Shown here: positions 54,923-64,000 of the stretch, piece after piece | Layout: every line of letters begins with the position of its first letter | How positions within the stretch are numbered: the stretch's first letter is position 1 | Assembly (NCBI RefSeq): GCF_001281045.1 | Contig: NZ_CP012622.1 | Span: 434,001-498,000, forward strand | Length of the DNA: 64,000 nucleotides | DNA from: Spiroplasma cantharicola | GTDB taxonomy: Bacteria; Bacillota_I; Bacilli_A; Mycoplasmatales; Mycoplasmataceae | Reading direction: 5' to 3' | Notes under the pieces: model-generated | Seen by the model: the letters and a program-made list of their open reading frames with translations, nothing else | The model's database searches: none | Told to the model about the DNA's origin: nothing | Made by a program: the position numbers and the translations under genes

Positions 54923-55309
54923 AAAAGGAAACAAAAATTATAGATATAAAAAGGAATAAAAGTCATAAATATTTAAAAATTTTAAATCAAGAAAAATATC
55001 AAAGAAATATTTTTTCAAGACATTCAAAAAAGTTGTAGCGCATTTTATCCAATTAAGGATGTAACTTATAGTTCAAACTTTATTTATTATCAAAGTCAAG
55101 ATCTAGTGATTGAAGCTGTTAAAAAAAGTGCTAAACAAAAGAGTAATATAAATGTACAAGTTTATAAAACATATTTATATAATTATCAAACAAGTTTAGG
55201 TTTACTATACCGTTATTAGTTTATGACAATGATATTATGTCAGCTATAAATAAGATTATAGAAATTGAATCATCAAATATTTATTAATTTATTTTTAAAG
55301 GAGAAAATT

Positions 55310-55804
55310 ATGAAAAAAATATTAACTTTATTTACAGCATTTACATTATTTGCTTCAACCTCGCTTTCTGTTATTTCTTGTGAAACGGAAAAGGGATTTT
55401 ATTTACCAGATCAACCAAAAAATGGAGAAGATATTGTAAATAGTTTAGATAATTATTTTATTGAGCAAGAGCGCACGAGAGGGATTTGATCAAAGGAACT
55501 TGAGGAATGTAAATATTGTAGTGAAGATGAACAAAATGCAATAAAATTGAAAAGTGAAGCTTGACAAAGAAATTCAATCTATGAAGCATTTATTTTAGCT
55601 TTTTTATCTTATAAAATGACACAATTAGGATATGACTATTTAGAGTCTAAAAAAATACCTGAACAGACTTATATCATATATAATCTCTCTATTTTTGATG
55701 ACTTTGTTGGTTATCGACAAAAAGATGAAACTTTAAATAATAATACAAAAGATTATATATTAGAAATTCAAAAATGAGCAAAAAAAGAAGTCATTCACGA
55801 ATAG
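55310..55804 (+). CDS. CxxC lipoprotein, copy C
   Basis: A 164-residue lipoprotein. Start ATG 55310 after AAAGGAG; the upstream in-frame part belongs to the gene fragment. Signal identical to copy B; mature part GFYLPDQPKNGEDIVNSLDN; CKYC pair near 66; end EIQKWAKKEVIHE. TGA(Trp) near residue 60. It precedes the one functional module transporter, so it may be its substrate-binding or accessory lipoprotein; at 164 residues it is far too small for a standard solute-binding protein. Confidence 0.86.
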
Positions 55805-55828
55805 AATAATTAGACTCAAATTAATTTT

Positions 55829-55857
55829 AAAAATGTTGCACTTTGTGCAACATTTTT
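55829..55857 (+). terminator. Terminator after CxxC lipoprotein C
   Basis: Same 13-bp hairpin as in copies A and B (55829-55841/55845-55857). Confidence 0.92.
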
Positions 55858-55984
55858 AATTTATTCAGAATTTTAAGTTATATTTTTTTAGATAAAACAT
55901 TTTTAATTTTTATCTTTTATCTCTATCTTTTAAAAAAAATATACAATGAATTTAGTAGAATGTTATCAGAGAAGGGAATAAAGA

Positions 55985-56653
55985 ATGATAAAGATTTCAA
56001 ATTTAGTTTATCTTTACAAAAATAGAAAAGTAGTAGATATTAGCAAATTAATAATTAAACAAGGAGAAAAAATTGCTATAGTTGGGCTTAATGGGGCAGG
56101 AAAAACTACTCTTGTAGAAATTATTTTAAAATTAAAAAAACCTTATGAGGGAGAAGTAATTTTTGATAGGAACTATATATCAAATGCTGTTTTTCAAGAT
56201 TCAAATTTTATTTCAGATATAAATCTAAGAGAAATTTTTTATTTATATTGTAATCTGTATTCAATAAAAAAAAGTCATTTTAAATATTTTCAAAAATTTA
56301 ATTTACTTGATGTTGAAAATAATAAATTCAAAAATATATCAGGTGGGCAACAACAAAAATTTAAATTTTTAATTTCGCTTTTAAATGATCCAACTTTATT
56401 GGTTCTAGATGAAATATCAACCTCGCTTGATTATATATGAAGAAATAAAATTGTTGATATTATTAATCAATATTTGGAAATTAAAAAAGAAATAATTTTA
56501 CTACTTATTTCTCATGATCCAAAAGAGATTGCAAGTATTTGCAACAGGGTTCTTTTTATGAAAACAGGAAAAATAATTATTGATATTAATTTGAAAGGTT
56601 CATACAAACAAAGACAGAAAGATATTGAAAGGTTGATGAAAGAAAGTGTATAA
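55985..56653 (+). CDS. ABC transporter ATP-binding protein (module copy C, intact)
   Basis: A 222-residue ABC ATPase: Walker A IVGLNGAGKTTLVEI (~32-46), signature NISGGQQQKFKFL (~118), Walker B LLVLDEISTSLD (~136-147), H-loop LISHDPKEI near 174. GAAGGG ribosome binding site about 10 nt before the ATG. The permease starts 10 nt after the stop. Short for the class but complete. The SGGQQ signature and EISTS Walker B separate it from island systems 1 and 2. Confidence 0.92.
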
Positions 56654-56663
56654 AGTTGAAATA

Positions 56664-57359
56664 ATGAGATTTATTAAAACTCCAATTAATTGAGTATTTA
56701 GTTTAATTTTTCCAATTGCTTTATTACTTATTTTTGGTTTTTTATTAGAAAGGGAATCAATTGAGTATGGATATATGGCAATAATTTTAATTGTTTCTTT
56801 AACATGTACAATAATGCCAATTAGTATTAATCTTTGCTCTGATAAAGTAGAAAAAAGAATAAAACATTATTTTATTATTAATAAAGCAATGAAAAAATAT
56901 ATTAGTGCTTTATATATTGTTAATTTAATTATATTTGAATTAGTCTCTTTAATAATTTTTTTACTTTCATTCATATTTTTTAAAATTAATGTAGATTATA
57001 AAGTCATTTTAATGTTTTTGACATTTCCACTTATTTCCTATACGTTTGGCTTTATCATCGCAATTATTTTAGGAAGTATTATTAATTCAATTAATGGTAT
57101 TATTCCATTATCAATGCTTGTATTTTGAACTATAATTTTTATTTCTGGAATTACATTACCTTTGCAAATAATGTGAAAACATTACTATTATCTAGAAGTT
57201 TTAACTCCTTTTGGTTCTTTATTTATGCTATATAATAAAGTCATTAATTCAATTTCTTTATCATCTATTCAAATTCTTTTTGCCATTATTTCATTATGTT
57301 TCTGAATAATCTTATCTCCAATTTGTATTTTTCTTGCATTGAAAAGTATAAAGAAATAA
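56664..57359 (+). CDS. ABC-2 type permease (module copy C, intact)
   Basis: A 231-residue membrane protein with six predicted helices (near 12-28, 38-56, 80-104, 115-140, 150-168, 205-225), typical of small ABC-2 exporters. The cytoplasmic KVEKRIKHYFIINKAMKKYI region between helices 2 and 3 is also typical. Start ATG 56664 is chosen because copies A and B align to it, and in A this codon is mutated to ACG. TGA(Trp) at several positions. No terminator is obvious before the next leader element. Confidence 0.85.
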
Positions 57360-57436
57360 AATGAAATATTTTTTTTAAAAAGTTCATTTTTTGTGAATTT
57401 TAATCATATTTTTTAAATATATTTAAAAATGGTAAG

Positions 57437-57466
57437 TAAAATATAAGTGTATGAGTAATCATACAC
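57437..57466 (+). promoter_or_regulatory. Island leader element, copy 5 (perfect hairpin)
   Basis: -10 TAAAAT (57437-57442), then 5 nt later GTGTATGA/TCATACAC (57447-57454/57459-57466, loop GTAA), followed by GAAAGG ribosome binding site and ATG 57479. The best-preserved copy and the only one directly in front of an intact gene. Confidence 0.75.
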
Positions 57467-57478
57467 GAAAGGAAAAAA

Positions 57479-58639
57479 ATGAATAAACTCTTAGGTATCT
57501 TATCTAGTATTAGTTTATTAATAGCTGCCGTTCCAGTATTAGTTTTTGAAAAAAATCAAATTACTTTAGAAAAAAATAATAATTACCTTAATTCTGAATA
57601 TGCAACTATAAATTTAGATGAGCTAAATTTAAAAACTGGTGAAGTAAATTTATATGCAATTAGAAATAAATTAGACAATGAAAAAAAAGTTACACTAAAA
57701 CTTTTAATGGATTTATCAAACTCAAATAAAGAAAATAAGGAATTTTCACTAATTATAAAATCAGTTGCAAAAAACTTTGAAGATTGAATTGTGATCATAC
57801 CTGAATTGCCTCTTGAAAATAAAAAAACAGTAGGATTATTTTCACTTACATATATCTGAGAAAGTAATCAATTTAAGGGAATACTGATGCTTGATAATCT
57901 TTTATTATCAAATGAAAGTGTAGCAGTAAAACTAAGTCTTACAAGTGTTATTAAAGAAACTCGCATAAACAAAATTAAAAAGCTAACTAAAGAAAATTTG
58001 GAAAGTAAAATTTTATTTCAAAATCTTCAATATGGATTAGAAACAAGAGATTTTTCAATTGATACAATAAATTATGAATATGCAATAGTTACAGTTACTA
58101 AAGAATCGAAATATAGTTGGCAAGTAGAAATTACATATGAAAGTGTACTTGAGGATATTGTAAGAGTTGAAGCAAATTTAGCTAGATCTGATGTGTATAA
58201 TTCAGAGCAATCAGATTTTAAAACTAGTGCTGTAGAAATAGATATCGATTTAGGAAAAGAAAAGCTTTTAGAAAAATTTAAATATATTGACTATAATTTA
58301 GGTGCAAATTATTATACTCAGGGAATGGGAAGATTTGAATATATAGTTAATAAGAATAATCCAGAAACAATAGAATATGAATATAAAGATAAAAGTCATC
58401 TTAAACCAAGTTATGAAATAATTGAATTAATAGAAAATACTACTATTAATGTTTTTGAATTAACTTATAAAAATGTAAATTGGGAAAAAGATCAAGGGTC
58501 TTTAATAACTACATGATTAAGCGATTTTAAATTGGAAATAAGATTAAATGTAAATACCTGAGTTTGAGCATCAGCTTGAAATACAACTTGGGCTAGAGCA
58601 GAAGCAAGACTGTCGTTATCGGACATTAAATTCAGTTAA
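57479..58639 (+). CDS. Trp-rich secreted protein, cassette copy 1
   Basis: A 386-residue protein with a Sec signal (MNKLLGILSSISLLIAAVPV, no lipobox). The mature part is mixed, with EYATINLDELNLKTGEVNLY near 40, ANYYTQGMGRFEYIVN near 280 and a Trp-rich end (LSDFKLEIRLNVNTWVWASA, then WNTTWARAEARLSLSD). Six TGA(Trp), mostly at the end. The homologue at 59969 is about 50-60% identical by eye and keeps the Trp cluster, so this end is likely functional (membrane or carbohydrate contact). It is followed after 2 nt by a lipoprotein gene; the pair is duplicated together. Not recognised. Confidence 0.85.
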
Positions 58640-58641
58640 AT

Positions 58642-59766
58642 ATGAAAAAAAAATTATTACTTTCATATTTAATATCTGCAATCATTCCAACAAGTTTGAT
58701 TGTAGGGTGCGGCCCAACATTTGTAGTTAAACCCGAAGAAAATATTTCGTGAATTTCTCAGGAGCTTATTGAAAAAGTAATTAATACTACTGTTCAAGAA
58801 TTTGAAACATATTTATTAGAAACCTATGGAAGTAATGAAAACCCAAAAAAAAATTTTTATGATTTTGAAGATGATGTAAAAGAAAACAATATGTTTAATT
58901 ATTTGTTTAATAAACTTGAAACTATATATAAAATAAATAAAAATAAGTTTTTAGATAGAAAAAAATATCCCAAAGATGACATAAAGGTGTTTCTAAAACA
59001 AAAAGAAATCAAAAATCACTGCGAAATAATTGAAAGTGGGGAATGTTTCAATTGAAACTTTTTCAAAATTGATGATAAATTATTTAAAGTTGGAGAATAT
59101 GATTTTGGAAATTTTAATATAAAGATTACATCTTCCAAAACAAAATTTTATTTTTATAAAAAAAATTTAATTTTTCCTATTAGAAATTACTGAATTGATA
59201 AAAAGAATTTTACAGATCTTTGAGAAAGACATAATTCAACTAATGAAATCAAAATTCAAAATATTTCTAGTAAGGATGACTACTTTACAATTCCAAATTT
59301 TGAAAAAATGGAACCAGAAGGATTACATTTAAAAGATCAATTTGATTTCATTACACATATTGAAGACATTTTTGGAAATTGATATTGAGATATTAAAAAA
59401 ACAAGTAGTTTTATATATAGCATGTTTAGTGATAGACTTAGAAATATTGTTCCTATTACATCCAGATATAATGCAAGAAATTTTTATCAGAAAAATCCTA
59501 AAGTAAATTTCTGTAAAATAAATCCTAAAGTAAATTTGGATGAGGATAGTTTTCATTACTGCGCTCAGTTAGAAAAAATTAAAAGTGAATTAAATAGCTT
59601 AAATTCAGAAAATAATGAAATTGAAATATCATTTAATGTACCATTAAATAAGAAATATTTGGGTATACTAAAGCCTGAAAATATGAAATCTAGTTTTAAA
59701 ATGTATTTTGGTAAAATTAAATTTCTTGAAAAGAATAAGTATAAATATTATTCTGTTAATGACTAG
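58642..59766 (+). CDS. Lipoprotein partner of the Trp-rich protein, cassette copy 1
   Basis: A 374-residue lipoprotein (signal MKKKLLLSYLISAIIPTSLI, lipobox VGCG). Shared with its paralogue at 61147: QELIEKVINTTVQEFETYL near 43, VFPIRNYWIDKK-like region near 180, FDFITHIEDIFGNWYWDIKK near 235, NPKVNFCKI and HYCAQLEKIKSEL near 300, and a YLGILKPE stretch near the end. About four Cys after the lipid Cys, probably disulfides. It starts 2 nt after its partner, so the two are translated together; one on the membrane and one secreted suggests they interact (inference). Confidence 0.85.
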
Positions 59767-59769
59767 TAG

Positions 59770-59812
59770 AATAGTAAAAATATTATAAACTAATATCTTT
59801 ACTATTGTTTTA
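59770..59812 (+). terminator. Terminator after cassette copy 1
   Basis: AATAGTAAA/TTTACTATT (59770-59778/59798-59806), extended by ATATT/AATAT inside; T-rich 3' side. Confidence 0.7.
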
Positions 59813-59968
59813 TCTATTGTGCTATTTAAAATTTATGAATCTTTTAATTTATAATAATAAATTTTTATTAATTATTTCAATTTTTTAAATTTTGTTATCT
59901 TTTTAATTTTTTAAAAATAAAGTAATTAAGATATGAGTTTATACAAATTGTATTGGAAGGAAAAAAAT

Positions 59969-61144
59969 ATGAATAAACTATTAAGTATTTTATCTAGTAT
60001 AAGTTTATTAATTACTTCTATTCCCACATTAGCTTTGGAAAACAATCAACTAATTTTAGATGAAAAAGAAAAAGATCATCTTTATTCGAAGTATGCAACT
60101 ATAAATTTAGATGAGCTAAATTTAAAAATTGGAGAAGTAAATTTATATACAATTAGAAATAAATTAGATGATGAAAAAGAAGTGACAATGTTTTTATTAG
60201 TAGAATTAATTAAAAATAATGATAACAAAGATAAAGAACAAGAAATTACTGAACTTATAAAATCTATTGTAAAAAACTTTGAAGATTGATTAATAACTCT
60301 GCCCCAATTGCCTTTAATTGAAGGAAGCAAAACAACTGGAAATTTATCTATGTTATATTTAGGGGAGAATAATGACATTGTGGGAATATTAAATATTGAA
60401 AATATATCTTTAATAAATAAAAATAAAAACACAAAATATGAATTAAGCAATATAATAAGAGACACAGATATTAACAATATCTCAAAATTAAATAAAGAAA
60501 TTTTAGAAGAAAATATTCTACAGAAAAATATTAAATATGGTTTAAAAGAAACTTATTTTTCAATACAGACAATAACTTATGAAAGTGCTATTGCTAAGGC
60601 AACTGAAATTTCACATTATAGTGGATTTGTAATTATAACTTTTGATGATATTTTTAAAAATATCAAAAATACTGCAACAGAATTAGCACAATCTGATGCA
60701 TATAATTCAGAACAGTCAAATTTTAAAACTAGTGCAATAGAATTGGATATTGATTTAGGAAAAAATAATTTTCTAAATTCTTATACATATATGGATTATA
60801 GTTTAAATGCTAATTATTATACTCAGGGAATGGGAAGATTCAATTATACTATAAATCAAACACAAATTGATCCAAAATATGAGGCGTATAAAAATACTAA
60901 TCATGTTAAACCAAAATATAAAAGAATAAATCTCAATGAAAACACAACCATTAATACTTTTGAATTAATGTATAAAAATGTAAATCAAGAAAAAACTTTT
61001 GGAACATTGACTACTAGATGATTAAGTGATTTTAAATTTGAAATAAGATTAAATGTAAATACTTGGGTTTGAGCAACAGCTTGAAATGCTTATTGGGCTA
61101 GAGCAGAAGCAAGTATGGCGATATTAGAAATTAGGTTTAGTTAA
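59969..61144 (+). CDS. Trp-rich secreted protein, cassette copy 2
   Basis: A 391-residue homologue of 57479. The frame is open upstream, but the signal (MNKLLSILSSISLLITSIPT) starts at ATG 59969 after GGAAGGAA. It keeps KYATINLDELNLKIGEVNLY, ANYYTQGMGRFNYTIN and the Trp-rich end (LNVNTWVWATAWNAYWARAE). The middle region differs most, as expected for a recognition surface. Preceded by no clear leader hairpin, only a degenerate match near 59925-59950, so it may be regulated differently from copy 1. Confidence 0.85.
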
Positions 61145-61146
61145 TT

Positions 61147-62280
61147 ATGAAAAAACAAGCCATTTTTTATTCAATTATTACAGCAATTATTCCAAGTACT
61201 TTAGCAATAAGTTGTGCTCCAAATATTATAATAGAACCTGAATTTATTGCTATTCCTTCAAAAATTGTTGAACAAGTTTATAGAAATACAATAAAAGATT
61301 TTGAAAATTTTTTAATTGGAGAATATGGGAATGATATTAATCCCAAACTTGATTTTTATTCTTTTGAATATCATATAGAAAATAAGCAAATAATAAAAAA
61401 TACAGTTAACAAGCTTAATTATTTTTTTGAAATAAATAAGAGAAAATTTTTACAAAATGTTAAATATAAAGCAGATGATATTTATTTTGAAGTAGTTAAA
61501 AAAGAGGAAAATTATAATTGTTTAACACTTGATGGAAAGCAATGTGCATTTAATAATATTTACAGTTTAGATGAAAATAAAATAAAAATAGGAGATTATC
61601 ATCTGGGGAATTTTTCTATAATTATATTTTCCAAATTAAGTGATGAGTTTACTTATACCAAAAATATAGTTTATCCTGTTAAAAATTATTGAATTGATAA
61701 AAAAAGCATTTTGAAACTTTGAGATACTCATAACTCTTTTAATAAACAACAAGTTGAATTTATCTTTAAAAAGAACTATCAATATACAATACCAAATTTT
61801 TTGGGATTAGAACCTGAGGATTACAGCTTACAAGCTCAATTTGATTTTATTGAGAAAACTGAAGATATTTTTGGTAATTGATATTGAGAAATGAAAAAAT
61901 CAAAAAGCCTTATTTATAAAAATCTAAGTAATAGTTTTATAGATATTACACCATATAATAGTAAATATAATTTCAAAAATTTTTATAAGAAAAATCCAAA
62001 TAAAGGATTTTGTGAAATAACTGCATCTGAAAACCCAGAAGTAGATAAGTTTCATTATTGTGGTCAATTTGAAACTATTAAAAATAAATTAATTAACCAC
62101 AAAATATCATCTAAGAATAATAATATTGACATGTACATTAATGTAAATTTAAACTCTGATTATTTAGGTATATTGGAACCTTCAATTACAGACTTTACTT
62201 ATAAATTCTTTTTTGGAAGTTTTTTAAAACTAAGCGAAAATATTTTTATATACCATTTTGATAATTTATTTTACGAATAG
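61147..62280 (+). CDS. Lipoprotein partner of the Trp-rich protein, cassette copy 2
   Basis: A 377-residue lipoprotein (signal MKKQAIFYSIITAIIPSTLA, lipobox ISCA). It aligns throughout with 58642: IVEQVYRNTIKDFENFLIGE, YPVKNYWIDKKSILKLWDTH, FDFIEKTEDIFGNWYWEMKK, FCEI and HYCGQFETIKNKL near 310, and YLGILEPS near the end. The Cys positions are conserved. It begins 2 nt after its partner, exactly as in copy 1. Several TGA(Trp). No known domain recognised. Confidence 0.85.
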
Positions 62281-62328
62281 ATGTGTATTATAAAGCCAGT
62301 ATTTATTTACTGGTTTTATAATACACAT
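62281..62328 (+). terminator. Very long hairpin after cassette copy 2
   Basis: A 21-bp stem (62281-62301/62308-62328, one G-T pair, loop TTTATT) starting at the base after the stop codon. No clean T-run, so it may protect the 3' end or act on both strands as well as terminate. Confidence 0.75.
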
Positions 62329-62649
62329 TTACTAATTTTCTTTAAATATTAGTAAATTCAAATTTTTTTAAAAATTTCAATAATAAAAAAAGTAGTTTAT
62401 AATTAATAAAGAAGTACATTATAAGTTAATTAATATTTTAATAAAAATTATTCTAAGGTTCAAAGGATAAAAGTTATATAATATTACATTAATCAATATT
62501 ATAATGTTTTTGTTTTATAATATTACCTAATAAAAAATATTGTAAAAAAATTAATAAAATTTTTGCTAAAATTCATTTTTGTAAATTAAACATTATTTTA
62601 ATAATAGTATTTAAATTCATTATTAAATTCTAATAGAAAGAAAATATTT
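62329..62649 (+). other. Gene-free stretch
   Basis: A/T-rich, stops in all frames. Repeated ATAATATTA-like words (62476-62530) but no clear hairpin. No recognisable ribosome binding site is strong; AGAAAGAAAA precedes the next ATG. Confidence 0.45.
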
Positions 62650-63543
62650 ATGAAAAACAAAGATCAATCAGTTAATTCAAAAAATTTTAAATTAAATTAT
62701 GAGTATGATTTTTTTTGAGTCATATCTATTTCTGGATTCATTTCGCTAATTATATTAATTATTTCTTTAGCTATTATTAATTTTTTAAATATTAATTTCA
62801 TCTACTTAATTGCTCTAACATCATTTTGAATACCTTTTATAATACTATTCTTTGTCACTAAAAAATTTATTAAAGAGTATAGAAAGAAAAAAATAAATAG
62901 AAATTATCAAAAATTAAGATTATTTGATTGATCTACATTTTATAAAAATAATTCAATAGAAAACATTGAGATTCTCAATGTTGATATTAAAACTTTTTTT
63001 GTACCAATGGAAAAACTATTTGTAAAAAATGACTTAATATTTAATGATGGTTTTAATATTTTAGAGGATATGATGAATGAAGAACATTTTATAAATAGAT
63101 TTAAAATAAATAATATTATAAATTTTAAAATTAAAAAACAACAAATAGAAATTATATTTAATGAAATATTTTTAGATGAAAAAACAAATAAAATTTATTG
63201 TAAAATAAAAATAAAATTCTTTAATGCAGATTCAAAAAATATTGAGTTTAATGATTTTCAAAATTTCTTTGATAAAAAAAATAAATATAAATTAGAAAAA
63301 AATAATGATAATATAATTATTACTTTTTATAAAAATATTAATAGGTATAATGACCTAGAAAACTTGAATAGCAAATATGTAGATCAGTTTAACTTTGTAA
63401 ATACAATCTCTATTATCCCTGGTCTTTTTTCCATGAGAAAAATGTCAAATAAGAATTTGCATAAGAAAATGATAGATATTGTTAAAAGAGATTGCTTAAA
63501 CTTGAAAAACTTTAATTTTTTTGATAGTTTTCCTGAAGGATAG
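62650..63543 (+). CDS. Hypothetical membrane protein with cytoplasmic domain
   Basis: A 297-residue protein. Two adjacent hydrophobic helices (near 22-45 and 51-70) follow a polar N-terminus and are followed by a basic stretch (KKFIKEYRKKKINRNYQKL). A ~200-residue soluble Lys/Asn/Phe-rich domain follows, probably cytoplasmic by the positive-inside rule. An internal ATG (63007) lies in frame, but the upstream part uses TGA as Trp and includes both helices, so ATG 62650 is preferred. A 2-TM hairpin plus soluble domain is common in Mollicute DUF3137-like proteins; the match is by layout and I am not certain. Confidence 0.75.
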
Positions 63544-63640
63544 AGTAACTTAATTATTTGCACTCAAATAAATGAAATCTTTAATTATTGCAAAATATCA
63601 TATAAGATATTATTAAATAGAACAAAGAGGTAAAAAAAAT

Positions 63641-63979
63641 ATGAAAGCTGTTATTTTAAATTGCTCAAAAACGTATAATGATTCAATGAGTAGAGATGAA
63701 GTCTATAATATTGCAAAAGGGTGCTGAACTGCTAAAATGCAAATAATTAGTGATGTTAATTTAGTATTAGTTGTTGCAAATAAAAAAGTTGTATGTGTAT
63801 TTAAACCAAAAGAATGATTATTGTGTAATTGCTCTAATCAAACAAAATCTAAAATTCATTTTACAGTCACTGATTTAAATGAAGAAAGAGACAATCATTA
63901 TTTAAATAAAAAATTGCTTATGCATTTTCAAAATCCTGTCAAATATTTTAATGAAGAAGATGAAATTTGAGAGAAATAA
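63641..63979 (+). CDS. Small protein with EVE/LlaJI-neighbour-like motif, function unknown
   Basis: A 112-residue soluble protein, ribosome binding site AGAGGT 9 nt before ATG. Several TGA(Trp). The stretch SRDEVYNIAKGCWTAKMQI followed by VNLVLVVANKKVVCVFKPKEW resembles a short module I recall with the pattern YxxTRGxW...A.AV..G.V..V....W, seen near nucleases and other defence-type proteins. Five Cys, unusually many for this genome. Whole module length fits a stand-alone protein. The assignment is weak and by memory. Confidence 0.65.
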
Positions 63980-64000
63980 TACTTTTTCTGTTTCAATTTG

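Larger units (their letters stand above)
55035..57359 (+). repeat. Module copy C (transporter intact)
   Basis: The only copy in which lipoprotein, ATPase and permease are all intact. Its 5' gene fragment (55035-55287) is frameshifted like copy B, so B and C share a more recent ancestor in that part. Confidence 0.8.

Noticed and set aside
46463-57359. Three-copy module considered as a composite transposon or prophage
   Set aside because: No transposase, integrase or plectrovirus gene and no consistent terminal inverted repeats at the module edges; tandem duplication by homologous recombination is enough.

Overview
The window is a chromosomal segment of a Spiroplasma, about 25% G+C. UGA is read as tryptophan throughout, and the first coding segment is the C-terminus of the Spiroplasma cytoskeletal fibril protein (Fib). 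Almost every gene is on the + strand. I found one convincing intact - strand gene (33047-33742) and one inverted gene fragment (52366-52771).

Positions 1-10211 are core genome: fib, a basic hypothetical protein, a YitT-type membrane protein, a ComN-like regulator overlapping a single-chain SecDF, apt and a long RelA/SpoT enzyme. A large lipoprotein (10564-12231) and a graveyard of a dead ABC transporter (12.4-13.9 kb) follow. Then come a hypothetical protein, the fructose operon fruR-fruK-fruA, hisS-aspS, two membrane proteins, and a small RGG-repeat protein whose ribosome binding site lies inside a hairpin.

Positions 24.3-41.8 kb hold secreted and surface functions: four tandem GH18 chitinase-like lipoproteins (25424-30986), oligoendopeptidase F, a divergent pair of same-length paralogues, and a membrane-anchored HExxH protease whose motif order is reversed relative to anthrax lethal factor. 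Next are a CxxC lipoprotein, two 59-residue double-hairpin membrane microproteins flanking a dead lipoprotein, and a 938-residue GH18 lipoprotein with seven copies of a module present once in the other four. One of the tandem GH18 proteins lacks the catalytic Glu and another lacks the middle Asp of the active-site motif, so the set mixes likely enzymes with likely non-enzymes. Chitin-like host polymers such as insect peritrophic matrix are the obvious candidate ligands (inference).

Positions 41.9-62.3 kb form a fast-evolving accessory island. Three separate ABC transporters are intact (42186-44424, 49429-51926, 55985-57359). A module of C-terminal gene fragment, CxxC lipoprotein, terminator, ABC ATPase and ABC-2 permease occurs three times in direct orientation. 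Its transporter is intact only in the third copy, and a piece of a fourth copy lies inverted. Five copies of a promoter/leader element, a -10 box followed exactly 5 nt later by a GTGTAT...ATACAC hairpin, are scattered between the units. The island also encodes a hydrophobic Ala/Gly-rich secreted protein (44720-45556) and a two-gene cassette, Trp-rich secreted protein plus lipoprotein, present as two intact tandem copies and one dead copy. Secreted proteins next to dedicated ABC exporters and lipoproteins suggest a bacteriocin-, toxin- or surface-antigen-like system. That reading rests on context, not on recognised homology. The window ends with a membrane protein and a 112-residue hypothetical protein.

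I saw no tRNA, rRNA, CRISPR array, transposase gene or replication origin.
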